NCBI RefSeq assembly: GCF_003604215.1
Contig: NZ_QXGS01000001.1
Location: 310,001 to 374,000 of the forward strand
Direction: 5' to 3'
Source: Teichococcus vastitatis
GTDB taxonomy: Bacteria > Pseudomonadota > Alphaproteobacteria > Acetobacterales > Acetobacteraceae
DNA: 64,000 nt
The position numbers were made by a program, and so were the translations under genes. Shown here in pieces: positions 31,994 through 40,181 of this stretch. The number at the start of each line of letters is the position of its first letter. Positions within the stretch are counted from its first letter, which is position 1. The notes beneath the pieces were generated by a model. The model worked only from the letters and a program-made list of their open reading frames with translations, ran no database searches and had not been told where the DNA came from.

Positions 31994-33274
31994 ATAGCCC
32001 GTACGCCCAAAGCCCCAGACGACACCCGCCGCAAGAGTTCGGCGACCCGCCCCGCCGGCCCGTCCCGCGGCGCCGCGCCGAGGACCGCCCCCAAGCCCGC
32101 ACGTGCCGACACGGCCAAGCCCGCCACCAAGGCGGCGGCCAAGCCGACGGGCGGCAAGCCGGCCGCCGGAGCGCGCCCGACCTCCAGAAGCGCCGGCACC
32201 GCGACGGGCAAACCCGCCCGCACCACCGCCGCGTCCGCGCCTCGCGCCGCGGCGGCCAAGCCGGCCCGCAGCACGGCAGCTCCGTCCCGGGCCACGGCGC
32301 CCTCCCGCTCCGCCGGCGCAGCAAAGCCGGCCCGTGCGGCGAGCGCCACCCGGACGCCCCGCGCCGCCAGCGCCGCCGCCAAGCCGCTGCGCGCCGGCGC
32401 CGCCGCGAAGCCGACGCGCACCGCCGCGCCATCGCGCAGCGCTTCCGCCTCCAAGAACAGCCGCGGCACCGGCGCAGCGAAGCCGGGCCGCATGGCGGCC
32501 GCGCCGCGCAGCGCCACGGGCGGCACCAGCCGCGGCAAGGGCACGGCCACCGCGAAGCCGGCCACGTCCGCCGCACGCGGCAGCCGCGCCACCGCAGCCA
32601 AGGCGCCGCGCAGCGCCGCCACCCAGGCCTCGGTGAAACCGGCGGCATCGCGCGCATCGGCCAAGCCGTCCGAGAGCAAGGCCGCGCCCGCCCGCAAGCG
32701 CATCGCCAAGGCACCGGCCAAGCCGCAGCTGCCGCCGATCGACACCATTGTTCAGGCGGCCGTGGCCAGCCTGGAGGATGACAAGGCCGAGGACGTGGTG
32801 GTGCTGGACGTCGCCAGCCGCGCCGCCTTCGCCGACCGCATGATCATCGCCACCGGCTTGGCCGATCGCCAGATCCAGGCCATGGCGGCGCATCTGGAGA
32901 AGACGCTGGCCGAGCATGGCATCCGCCGCATCCGCACCGAAACCTCGCCCGACTGGGTGCTGCTCGATGCCAACGACCTCATCGTCCACCTGTTCAAGCC
33001 GGAAGCTCGCGCCAATTACCGGCTGGAGAAGATGTGGGGCCCCGACAGTCCACCGCCCGGCGAGGAATCGCCGGATGATGAGCGGGTGCTGACCGCCGCC
33101 GTGGCCGGCGACCTCGACCTGGAGCCGGGCGACGAAGACGAGGAGGAGGGCGACGACCTGTCGGAGGATGCCATGTCTGACGAAGACTGGACGGCCTTCG
33201 ACGCCGACGGAGATGACGAGGAGGACGAAGAGGACGAGGAGGAGGACGAGGACCTCCCCGGCAGCGGCGGCTGA
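31994..33274 (+). CDS. rsfS: Ribosomal silencing factor RsfS with long basic N-terminus and acidic tail
   Basis: The RsfS core (about residues 246-357 of 426) blocks 30S-50S joining by binding L14: [59 protein letters not shown]. RsfS is normally only 105-130 residues. Here about 245 residues of Ala/Lys/Pro/Arg/Ser low-complexity sequence precede it and an Asp/Glu-rich tail follows. Start choice is open: AGGAGG (31983-31988) sits 5 nt before ATA 31994, which is my pick (IARTPKAP); GTG 31976 and GTG 31850 are the standard alternatives. Its stop overlaps the next gene (CTGA). Confidence 0.8.
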   Translation: MARTPKAPDDTRRKSSATRPAGPSRGAAPRTAPKPARADTAKPATKAAAKPTGGKPAAGARPTSRSAGTATGKPARTTAASAPRAAAAKPARSTAAPSRATAPSRSAGAAKPARAASATRTPRAASAAAKPLRAGAAAKPTRTAAPSRSASASKNSRGTGAAKPGRMAAAPRSATGGTSRGKGTATAKPATSAARGSRATAAKAPRSAATQASVKPAASRASAKPSESKAAPARKRIAKAPAKPQLPPIDTIVQAAVASLEDDKAEDVVVLDVASRAAFADRMIIATGLADRQIQAMAAHLEKTLAEHGIRRIRTETSPDWVLLDANDLIVHLFKPEARANYRLEKMWGPDSPPPGEESPDDERVLTAAVAGDLDLEPGDEDEEEGDDLSEDAMSDEDWTAFDADGDDEEDEEDEEEDEDLPGSGG

Positions 33275-33738
33275 GCCGCGCCCCGCTGCTGCTGGCCGTC
33301 GGCCGATTGAAGCCGGGGCCGGAGGCGGCGCTGTTCGCGCAGCATAATGCGCGGCTGCGCCCGCCCCTGACGGTGCGGGAGATCCCGGAAGCGCGAGGCT
33401 CGGCGGCCGAGGTGCGGCGGCGCGAGGGTGCCGCCCTGCTGGACGCACTGCCCGCCGGGGCGCTCGCCGTGGCCCTCGACCTCGGCGGCCATGCGCCGGA
33501 CAGCGAGGGGCTGGTGGAGCTGCTGGGCCGCTGGGAAGCCAGCGGCAAGGCGCTGGCCTTCATCATCGGCGGTGCCGAAGGGCTCGATCCCGCGGTGCAG
33601 GCGCGGGCTGACCAGCGGCTGTCGCTCGGGCCGATGACTTGGCCGCATTTCCTGGTGCGGGGGCTGTTGGCCGAGCAGCTTTACCGCGCCCAGGCGATCC
33701 GCACCGGGCATCCTTATCACCGGGCCTGGCGCCCTTGA
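33271..33738 (+). CDS. rlmH: 23S rRNA m3-pseudouridine1915 methyltransferase
   Basis: This SPOUT methyltransferase modifies Psi1915 in helix 69 of 23S rRNA. It has [13 protein letters not shown], the knot segment [11 protein letters not shown] and [24 protein letters not shown] at 33307 is the first standard start but would delete the first beta strand (LLLAVGR). CTG 33271, overlapping the rsfS stop as CTGA, restores it and gives 155 residues, the usual length. The 3' end overlaps the convergent TetR gene by 22 bp. Confidence 0.9.
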   Translation: MSRAPLLLAVGRLKPGPEAALFAQHNARLRPPLTVREIPEARGSAAEVRRREGAALLDALPAGALAVALDLGGHAPDSEGLVELLGRWEASGKALAFIIGGAEGLDPAVQARADQRLSLGPMTWPHFLVRGLLAEQLYRAQAIRTGHPYHRAWRP

Positions 33739-34295
33739 CCGGCGTAGCGGCCGATCACGGCTTCGGCCAGGGCGGGACCCATCAGATCAGCGCTGATCTG
33801 CCCGTCGCGCAGCAGCTCCGCCAGCCCGTGCACCAGGGCCCAGGCACCCACAGCCGCGCCGCGCTCCGGCAAGGCCTCGGCCAAAGGCGCGAAGGCAGCG
33901 TGCGCGGCCTCGGCCAGGGCAGGATGGTCTGACTTGCGCGGGCCGTCGCTGAACATCAGGCGGTATAGGGCCGGATTGCTGTCCGCGAACCGCAGGTAAG
34001 CCCGGCCCAGCGGCACCAACGCCGCTGGGCCATGCGCTGCGCCCTGCCCCGCCCGCAGGGCCGCGGCAAGGCGGCGGAAGCCGTCGGTGGCGAGCGCGGC
34101 CAGCAAGGTCTCGCGGGTCGGGAAATGCCGATAGGGCGCGTTGTGCGACACGCCGGCGGCCCGGGCCACTTCGCGCAACGACAACCGGCCGGCGCCATCG
34201 CGGCGCAGCAGCGCCTCCGCAGCCTCCAGCAGGACCTGCCGCAACTCGCCATGATGATAGGGCTGATCGCGCGTCGATGTTGACAATGCCCACAT
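33717..34295 (-). CDS. TetR-family regulator (WHG-type C-domain)
   Basis: This 192-residue protein starts [20 protein letters not shown]; the YHHG motif before helix 1 is typical of this TetR subgroup. The helix-turn-helix shows [25 protein letters not shown]-like C-domain of unknown ligand follows. It is divergent from the NnrU gene with a palindrome between them. ATG 34295 is chosen over the frame start at 34346, which lies beyond the palindrome. Confidence 0.82.
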   Translation of the reverse strand: MWALSTSTRDQPYHHGELRQVLLEAAEALLRRDGAGRLSLREVARAAGVSHNAPYRHFPTRETLLAALATDGFRRLAAALRAGQGAAHGPAALVPLGRAYLRFADSNPALYRLMFSDGPRKSDHPALAEAAHAAFAPLAEALPERGAAVGAWALVHGLAELLRDGQISADLMGPALAEAVIGRYAGQGRQAR

Positions 34296-34305
34296 GCCTC
34301 CCGCA

Positions 34306-34324
34306 ATGTTGTCACCGCCAACAT
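34306..34324. promoter_or_regulatory. Palindrome between TetR and NnrU genes
   Basis: ATGTTG and CAACAT flank a 7-nt spacer. A related half-site (ATGTTGACAAT) occurs inside the TetR coding start near 34277. The position between divergent genes fits a TetR operator that controls both. Confidence 0.6.
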
Positions 34325-34362
34325 CGCGCCGCCGCGATACTGGCACAAGGGGAGCTCCGTCC

Positions 34363-35049
34363 GTGCAGGGTCAGCTGGTTCTCGTCTCCGCCGCCCTGTT
34401 CTGGGTCGCCCTGCATGCCGGCCTCGCCGGCTCGCCGCTGCGCTGGCGGCTCGTGGGGCGTCTGGGCGAGAACGGGTTCCGCGGCCTGTTCTCGCTGCTT
34501 TCAGCCCTGGGCCTCACCTGGCTGATCATGGCCTACCGATCCGTTCCCACCGTGCCGCTCTGGAACGGGGCGCCAGCGCTGCACGGGCTGGCGGTGGCGG
34601 GCATGCTGCCGGTGTTTCTGTTGTTCGCCGGTTCGCTCACCCGCCCCAACCCGACGGCGGTGGGAGGCGAGACGCGCCTCCCCGGGAATCCACAGGGAAT
34701 GCAGCGCATCACCCGCCATCCGATGCTGAACGCATTTGCGCTCTGGGCGGCGCTGCACCTGCTGGCGAACGGAGACAGCGCGAGCGTGATCTTCTTCGGC
34801 AGCATCCTGGCCACCGCCCTGCTCGGCATGCCGTCCATTGACCGCAAGCTGGCGCATCGCCGGCCGCGGGAATGGGCCGCGCTGCGCGACCGGACCTCCG
34901 CCCTGCCCTTCGGCGCCATTCTGGCCGGCCGCAACCGGCTGGTGCTGCGGGAGATCGGCGTCCTGACGCCGGGACTCGGCCTCCTGGGCTGGATCCTGCT
35001 GCTGCTGGCCCATCCCTGGCTGTTCGGCGTGCCGGCGCTGCCGGGCTGA
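34363..35049 (+). CDS. NnrU-family membrane protein
   Basis: This 228-residue protein has about six hydrophobic segments. Motifs LGENGFRGLFSLLSALGLTWLI and MQRITRHPMLNAFALWAALHLLANGD are typical of NnrU, a family linked to nitric-oxide reductase clusters and to carotenoid-like isomerases. There are no nitrogen-oxide genes nearby. GTG 34363 has GGAG 8 nt upstream. It is likely regulated by the adjacent TetR. Confidence 0.8.
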   Translation: MQGQLVLVSAALFWVALHAGLAGSPLRWRLVGRLGENGFRGLFSLLSALGLTWLIMAYRSVPTVPLWNGAPALHGLAVAGMLPVFLLFAGSLTRPNPTAVGGETRLPGNPQGMQRITRHPMLNAFALWAALHLLANGDSASVIFFGSILATALLGMPSIDRKLAHRRPREWAALRDRTSALPFGAILAGRNRLVLREIGVLTPGLGLLGWILLLLAHPWLFGVPALPG

Positions 35050-35191
35050 GCCCGCTCTGCCGGGGCCAAGCGGGCCGACAGTGCGCCCTCCCCGAGATAA
35101 CGCCGCGCAACATGGCGCCGGTCGCCGGGGCCGATTTCCGCCTTGGCCACAGCCGTGCTAGGGGGCGCCGCATCGTGTTCGCGCCCATCCC

Positions 35192-35902
35192 ATGTTCCGC
35201 AAGCTGATCCGGCACCCCCGCACCCAGGCAGCGATGGCCCGGAGTCTCGGCGCCTATCTGGCCTTCTGCTACCGCACCACGCGCTGGTCGCTGGTGGGGC
35301 AGGAGCATCTCGCTGTTTTCGCCAGACGGAACGAGCCGATGATCATCGCGTTCTGGCACGAGCGCCTGCCGATGATGCCGATGCTATGGACCGTCACGCA
35401 CCGGCTGCATCCCGAAACCAAGGACTGGCAGCCGCATGTGCTGGTGTCGCAGCACCGCGACGGCCGCTTCATCGGCGAGATCGTGTCGCGCTTTCGCCTG
35501 GCCATGTTGTACGGATCGACCTCGCGCGGCGGCGCCACAGCCCTGCGTTCGATGCTGCGCGTACTGCGGGAAGGCAGCCCAGTGGTCATCACGCCGGACG
35601 GGCCGCGCGGACCGCGCCGCAAGGCGGCCGAGGGCGTGGCGCAGCTTGCCGCCCTGTCGAGCGTCGTGATCGTGCCCACCGCCGCCGCCACGCTGCGCCA
35701 CCGGCTGCTGCCGAGCTGGGACCGCATGATGCTGCCCTTGCCGTTTACCCGGGGCGTGCTGGTCTGCGGTCCACCGATCCGCGTGTCACGGGGCGACACC
35801 GCCCTTGCCGTGGCCGCCATCGAGACGGCACTGGATGCCGCCTGCGATGCCGCCGATGGCTGGGTTGCCGATCCGGCCAGCCAGAACAGCCGCCCGCTGT
35901 GA
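35192..35902 (+). CDS. DUF374 lysophospholipid acyltransferase-like protein
   Basis: This 236-residue protein has the acyltransferase-like opening IIAFWHERLPMMPML (in place of the usual H-x4-D), then SQHRDGRFIGEIV, YGSTSRGGATALR and VVITPDGPRGPRRKAAEGV. DUF374 proteins are thought to acylate lipid A or a lipid precursor. It lies 10 bp before waaA and in the same lipid A group as lpxK, which supports an envelope role. Confidence 0.85.
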   Translation: MFRKLIRHPRTQAAMARSLGAYLAFCYRTTRWSLVGQEHLAVFARRNEPMIIAFWHERLPMMPMLWTVTHRLHPETKDWQPHVLVSQHRDGRFIGEIVSRFRLAMLYGSTSRGGATALRSMLRVLREGSPVVITPDGPRGPRRKAAEGVAQLAALSSVVIVPTAAATLRHRLLPSWDRMMLPLPFTRGVLVCGPPIRVSRGDTALAVAAIETALDAACDAADGWVADPASQNSRPL

Positions 35903-35912
35903 GGCCGGGCGC

Positions 35913-37196
35913 ATGAGCCTCGGTGCCGCTGCCGGGCGGCTGGCCGGGCAAGCCCTGGCGCCGCTGCTGCCGTTCTGGCTGCGGCTGCGGGCCAGGCGCG
36001 GCAAGGAGATCGCCGATCGACTGCCGGAACGGCGCGGCCTGCATGCCGACCGGCCGGAGGGCCCACTGATTTGGCTGCACGGCGCCAGCGTCGGCGAGTC
36101 GCTGTCGCTGATCCCGCTGATGGCGGCGCTGGTGGAGCAGCGGCCGGAACTGTACCTGCTGGTGACCACCGGCACCGTCACTTCGGCCACCCTTCTGCAG
36201 CAGCGCCTGACCCCCGCCCTGCGCGAGCGGGTGATGCATCGCTTCGTGCCGCTCGACGTACCGCGCTGGGCCGCGGCCTTTCTGGATGGCTGGCAGCCCG
36301 ACGCGGCGGTGTTCGTGGAAAGCGAGCTTTGGCCCAACATCTCGGCGGCGCTGGCGGAGCGGAACATCCCCTCAGCGCTGGTCAATGCGCGCCTTTCGCC
36401 ACGCTCGGCCAGGGCTTGGCGCTGGGCGCCGGGCTTGGCCCGGCAGATGCTCGGCCGCTACCGCCTGGTGGTGGCGCAGAGCGAGGAGGACGCTGTCCGG
36501 CTGCGCGCGCTGGGCGCGGTGGATGCGGCGTTCTGGGGCCATCTGAAGGCCGCGGCGGAGCCCCCGCCGGCCGATCCCGTGGCGCTGGCCGCGCTGCGCG
36601 GGGCGATCGGCGGGCGGCCTGTTTTCCTGGCGGGCAGCACCCATGCCGGCGAGGAAGTGGCGGCGCTGTCGGCGCATCGGGCCGCGCGCGCCGCGCTGCC
36701 CGACCTGCTGACCGTGATCGTGCCGCGCCACCCGCAGCGTGCAGAGGAGGTGGCGGCGCTGGTCGCGCCCCTGCCCTTCGCCCGCCGTACGGCCGGGATG
36801 CTGCCGGCACCCGAGCACGAGGTCTACCTGGCCGACACCATGGGCGAGATGGGCCTGTTCTTCCGCACCGCCGGCGTGGCGCTGGTGGGCGCGACGCTGG
36901 TGCCGAAGGGAGGCCACAATCCGCTGGAGCCGGCTCGGCTAGGATGCCCGATCCTGCTCGGCCCGCATACCGAGCATGTGGAGGCCATGGCGGCTGCCCT
37001 GGTGGAGGGCGGCGGCGCGCTTCGCGTCGCCGATGTTGCCGCGCTGGCCGAGGCGGTTACAGACGTGCTAACAAATCCTGACCGCGCGAGGGCCATGGCC
37101 GTCGCAGCGGCAAAGATCGCCGCCGATGCCAGCCACCTTCCGGGGCGCCTGGCCGCGGCGATCCTGGATTGGCTGCCCCAGCTGCCGCCCCGGTGA
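35913..37196 (+). CDS. waaA: 3-deoxy-D-manno-octulosonic-acid transferase
   Basis: This 427-residue inner-membrane glycosyltransferase adds Kdo to lipid IVA. It has an N-terminal anchor (LLPFWLRLRARRGKEI), then IWLHGASVGESLSLIPL, VFVESELWPN, FLAGSTHAGEE, VPRHPQRAEEV and LVPKGGHNPLEPA. Expected domain order and length are present. ATG 35913 follows the DUF374 stop by 10 bp. Confidence 0.94.
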   Translation: MSLGAAAGRLAGQALAPLLPFWLRLRARRGKEIADRLPERRGLHADRPEGPLIWLHGASVGESLSLIPLMAALVEQRPELYLLVTTGTVTSATLLQQRLTPALRERVMHRFVPLDVPRWAAAFLDGWQPDAAVFVESELWPNISAALAERNIPSALVNARLSPRSARAWRWAPGLARQMLGRYRLVVAQSEEDAVRLRALGAVDAAFWGHLKAAAEPPPADPVALAALRGAIGGRPVFLAGSTHAGEEVAALSAHRAARAALPDLLTVIVPRHPQRAEEVAALVAPLPFARRTAGMLPAPEHEVYLADTMGEMGLFFRTAGVALVGATLVPKGGHNPLEPARLGCPILLGPHTEHVEAMAAALVEGGGALRVADVAALAEAVTDVLTNPDRARAMAVAAAKIAADASHLPGRLAAAILDWLPQLPPR

Positions 37197-37252
37197 CGTT
37201 GTCCCCGGCCGGTTTCGCCGGGGCCCTGGAGAGAAGGACAGGTTCGAGCCGG

Positions 37253-38242
37253 ATGCGAGCCCCCGACTTCTGGAGCGGGGGCAGCGGGGGAATCGCGCCC
37301 TTGCTGCTGTCGCCCATCGCCTCGCTCTACGCTTCTGCCACGGCGCGCCGCGTCGCGCGCAGCGGCTGGCGGGCACCCGTTCCGGTGATCTGCTGCGGCA
37401 ATGCCACGGCGGGCGGCGCCGGCAAGACCACCGTTTCGCTGGATATCGGGCAGCGCCTGTCTAACCGCGGCGTCGCCACGCATTTCCTGACCCGCGGCTA
37501 TGGCGGCAAGATGAAGGGACCGGTGCGCGTCGATCCGGTCCAGCATGACAGCAAGGACGTGGGTGACGAGGCACTGCTGCTGGCCGCCACCCGCCCCACC
37601 TGGGTCGCCGCCGACCGCGAGGCGGGCGGCCGCACGGCGGTGGAGGCCGGCGCCCAGGCCATCGTCATGGATGACGGGCTGCAGAATCCCGGCCTGGAGA
37701 AAGACTTGTCGCTGCTGGTGATCGATGGCTCGTACGGCTTCGGCAACGGCCACATCATCCCGGCCGGGCCGCTGCGCGAGCCGGTGGCCGCCGCCGCTTC
37801 CCGCTGCCGCGCCGCCGTGCTGATCGGCGAGGACGACGCCAACGCCCTGTCCCTGCTGCCCCCGGGCCTGCCGGTGCTGCGCGCGCGGCTGAAGCCGGGG
37901 CCAGAGGCCGAGTTGTTGCAGGGCCAGCCGGTGTTCGCCTTCTGCGGCATCGCCAATCCCCGCAAATTCTTCGCCACGCTGGGGGAAGCCGGCGCGGTGC
38001 TGGCCGGGCGCGTCGCCTATGCCGACCATTACCCTTTCGATGAGGGCGATCTGGAGGACCTGCTCGCGCAGGCCGAGGCGTTGCGAGCCATTCCGGTGAC
38101 GACTCGCAAGGATTTCGTGCGCATCCCGTCCGCCTTCCGCAGCCGCGTCACCGTGCTGAGCGTGGCGCTGGAATGGGACAACTCCACACAACTGGAAGCG
38201 CTGCTGGACCCGCTGGTTCAGCGCATCCCCATCCCGGCCTGA
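37253..38242 (+). CDS. lpxK: Tetraacyldisaccharide 4'-kinase
   Basis: This 329-residue kinase phosphorylates the lipid A disaccharide at the inner membrane. MRAPDFWSGG is the usual opening, GNATAGGAGKTTVS is the P loop, LTRGYGG and VMDDGLQNPGL follow (Leu replaces the common Phe in DDGFQ). I chose ATG 37253. An in-frame GTG at 37193 that overlaps the waaA stop (GTGA) is a reasonable alternative and would add 20 residues. Confidence 0.93.
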   Translation: MRAPDFWSGGSGGIAPLLLSPIASLYASATARRVARSGWRAPVPVICCGNATAGGAGKTTVSLDIGQRLSNRGVATHFLTRGYGGKMKGPVRVDPVQHDSKDVGDEALLLAATRPTWVAADREAGGRTAVEAGAQAIVMDDGLQNPGLEKDLSLLVIDGSYGFGNGHIIPAGPLREPVAAAASRCRAAVLIGEDDANALSLLPPGLPVLRARLKPGPEAELLQGQPVFAFCGIANPRKFFATLGEAGAVLAGRVAYADHYPFDEGDLEDLLAQAEALRAIPVTTRKDFVRIPSAFRSRVTVLSVALEWDNSTQLEALLDPLVQRIPIPA

Positions 38243-38247
38243 GCGCC

Positions 38248-38940
38248 TCAGCCGGGCAGCCGCTCCGGTAAGGGAAACAGGGTGACGAACCGCTCGGCCA
38301 GGGTTCGGTCGCCCTGGATGCGCAGCGCGCCGGCCTGTTCCAGGGCTGGAAGCGGCTGGGCGCCGTACAATGCGGCGGCCAGCACCGCCGGCGCCGCTTC
38401 GAACACCAGATCAGCCGACGCGGGATCGCCCGCCGCGATCTCGATCCGCCCCTCCTCCAGCCGCGCCAGATAGCCCTCCTCGTCCAGGCGGAAGCCGATC
38501 CGCGCCTTCAGCCCCGCCGCCCGCACCGGGTCCAGCATGGTGCGCATCGACAGCAGCAGCGAGGCGGCGCTGAAGGGCAGCGTCGGGTCGTGCCGCGGAG
38601 AGCGGGCGCCCCAACGGCCAAGCGCTTTGAAGATTGGCTCGCTTTCCCGTCCCCAGGCGGTGAGCTCGTAGACCTGGGTTGATGCGGGTGGCGGCAGGCG
38701 GCGGCGCAGCAGCACGCCGGCTGCTTCCAATCCTTCCAGCCGCTGCGTCAGCACATTGGCGCTGATGCCCGTCAACTTCGCACGGATCTCGCCGAAGCGG
38801 CGGGGGCCGAACATCAGTTCGCGAATGACCAGCAGGGCCCAGCGCTCGCCCAGCAGGTCCAGCGCATGGGCAGCGGCGCAGGCATCGCGGTACCAGCTTC
38901 GCCGCTCGCCTGCCATATTGGTTATTTTTTCTGACTTCAT
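38248..38940 (-). CDS. HxlR-family regulator with SCP2-like C-domain
   Basis: This 230-residue protein has a HxlR winged helix at about 15-110: GERWALLVIRELMFGPRRFGEI, then LTQRLEGLEAAGVL. The C-terminal half (from about 125) resembles an SCP2-like ligand-binding fold. It is divergent from the VOC and DHFR-like genes, 62 bp away, and may regulate them. A Met nine residues in (38916) is an alternative start. Confidence 0.8.
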   Translation of the reverse strand: MKSEKITNMAGERRSWYRDACAAAHALDLLGERWALLVIRELMFGPRRFGEIRAKLTGISANVLTQRLEGLEAAGVLLRRRLPPPASTQVYELTAWGRESEPIFKALGRWGARSPRHDPTLPFSAASLLLSMRTMLDPVRAAGLKARIGFRLDEEGYLARLEEGRIEIAAGDPASADLVFEAAPAVLAAALYGAQPLPALEQAGALRIQGDRTLAERFVTLFPLPERLPG

Positions 38941-38959
38941 GGTTGCTTTTAATAACTAA
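38918..38959. promoter_or_regulatory. Inverted repeat at the HxlR/VOC divergence
   Basis: TTGGTTATT (38918-38926) and AATAACTAA (38951-38959) match as an inverted repeat in 8 of 9 positions, in a locally AT-rich segment. It straddles the HxlR start, which suits autoregulation. Confidence 0.4.
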
Positions 38960-39002
38960 TCAAGGCAGAAGGGGCAAGTGCCATCCAGGGAGGCCAAAGC
39001 CG

Positions 39003-39422
39003 ATGTCCAAGCTGATCTTCGTGAACCTGCCGGTCACCGACCTGCCGCGCTCCATGGCGTTCTATGAGGCGGTGGGCTTCACCAACAATCCGCAGTTCAC
39101 CGACAACACCGCCGCCTGCATGGTGCTGTCCGAGACCATCAGCGTGATGCTGCTGACGCATGAGAAATTCCGCCAGTTCACGCCACGCCCGGTGGCGGAT
39201 GCCCGCAGCGCCTCGGAGGTGCTGGTGTGCTTCTCGGCCGGAAGCCGGGCGGAAGTGGATGCGCTGGTGGAGAAGGCCGCGGCCGCCGGCGGCCAAGCCG
39301 ATCCGGGGCCGAGGCTGGACCACGGCTTCATGTACGGGCGCAGCTACGAAGACCCGGATGGCCACATCTTCGAGATCATGTGGATGGACATGGCGGCGGC
39401 CGGCGCTGCCTCGCAGGGCTGA
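39003..39422 (+). CDS. VOC-superfamily protein (glyoxalase-like)
   Basis: This 139-residue protein has two beta-alpha-beta modules: FVNLPVTDLPRSMAFYEAVGF and, late, DHGFMYGRSYEDPDGHIFEIMW. It belongs to the uncharacterised VOC group related to glyoxalase and bleomycin-resistance proteins. The reaction is unknown. It is followed 57 bp later by a DHFR-like gene. Confidence 0.85.
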   Translation: MSKLIFVNLPVTDLPRSMAFYEAVGFTNNPQFTDNTAACMVLSETISVMLLTHEKFRQFTPRPVADARSASEVLVCFSAGSRAEVDALVEKAAAAGGQADPGPRLDHGFMYGRSYEDPDGHIFEIMWMDMAAAGAASQG

Positions 39423-39479
39423 ACGCGGGCATCGCGGCGCCACGCGCCGCCCATGCCGGCTGAGGAAAGGACCGACATC

Positions 39480-40157
39480 ATGCGCAAGATCGTCGCCGCC
39501 GCCTTCATTAGCCTCGACGGCGTCATGCAGGCGCCGGGTGGGCCGCAGGAAGATCCGGAGGGTGGCTTCGCCTTCGGCGGCTGGACCGTTCCCTTCTGGG
39601 AGGCGGACGGCGCGGCGAAGCTGGGAGCGTTCATGGAGGACATGTTCGCGGCGCCCTTCGATCTCTTGCTCGGCCGCAGGACCTACGAAATCTTCGCCGC
39701 TCATTGGCCGTTCGTCGGTTCCGATGATCCGATGGGCGCGCTGTTCACCAGTGCCACGAAATACGTCGCGACCGCTTCGGCCGCACCGCTGGGCTGGGCG
39801 AATTCGGTGCCGCTGCGCGGCGACATCGTGGCCGCCGTCACGCAGCTGAAGCAGCAGCAAGGCCCCAGGCTGTTGACCCAGGGCAGCAGCCGGTTGCTGC
39901 AGGCGTTGCTGGCGCATGATCTGGTCGACGAGTTCCGGCTGCTGGTGTTTCCGGTCATCCTTGGCCGTGGCAAGCGCCTGTTCGGCGCCGAAGCAAGGCC
40001 GGGCACGCTGGCGCTGCGCCGGACGGATGCCTCCTCCAGCGGGGTCGTCATGAGCATCTATGAGCGGGCCGGGACGGTCCGGACCGGCAGCTTCGCGCTG
40101 GCGGAGCCCTCCGGCGCGGAGGCCGCGCGCCGCCGGGAACAGGCGCGCGACAGCTGA
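39480..40157 (+). CDS. Dihydrofolate reductase-family protein (RibD C-domain type)
   Basis: This 225-residue protein opens MRKIVAAAFISLDGVMQAPGG, then LLLGRRTYEIFAAHWP, GSSRLLQALLAHDLVDEFRLLVFPVILGRGKRLF. It belongs to the DHFR/RibD-C superfamily common beside VOC genes; it is not the folate-pathway FolA. The substrate is unknown. It has an unusually charged, Arg/Ala-rich C-terminal tail. Confidence 0.85.
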   Translation: MRKIVAAAFISLDGVMQAPGGPQEDPEGGFAFGGWTVPFWEADGAAKLGAFMEDMFAAPFDLLLGRRTYEIFAAHWPFVGSDDPMGALFTSATKYVATASAAPLGWANSVPLRGDIVAAVTQLKQQQGPRLLTQGSSRLLQALLAHDLVDEFRLLVFPVILGRGKRLFGAEARPGTLALRRTDASSSGVVMSIYERAGTVRTGSFALAEPSGAEAARRREQARDS

Positions 40158-40176
40158 CGGGGCGGCCGGTCCGCCC
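40158..40176. terminator. Short GC hairpin between convergent genes
   Basis: GGGGCGG pairs with CCGCCCC around a 5-nt loop, just after the DHFR-like stop and just before the end of the binding-protein gene. No T tract on either side. A two-way terminator is plausible. Confidence 0.45.
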
Positions 40177-40181
40177 CGCGC

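Noticed and set aside
32000-32700. GC-rich short repeats in the rsfS N-terminus as a DNA repeat array
   Set aside because: The repetition is at the amino-acid level (Ala/Lys/Pro codons) and does not form regular DNA units.
31868-33448. Minus-strand Gly/Arg/Ala-rich frame opposite rsfS
   Set aside because: It is the complement of the Lys/Ala/Pro repeats of rsfS and has no domain.
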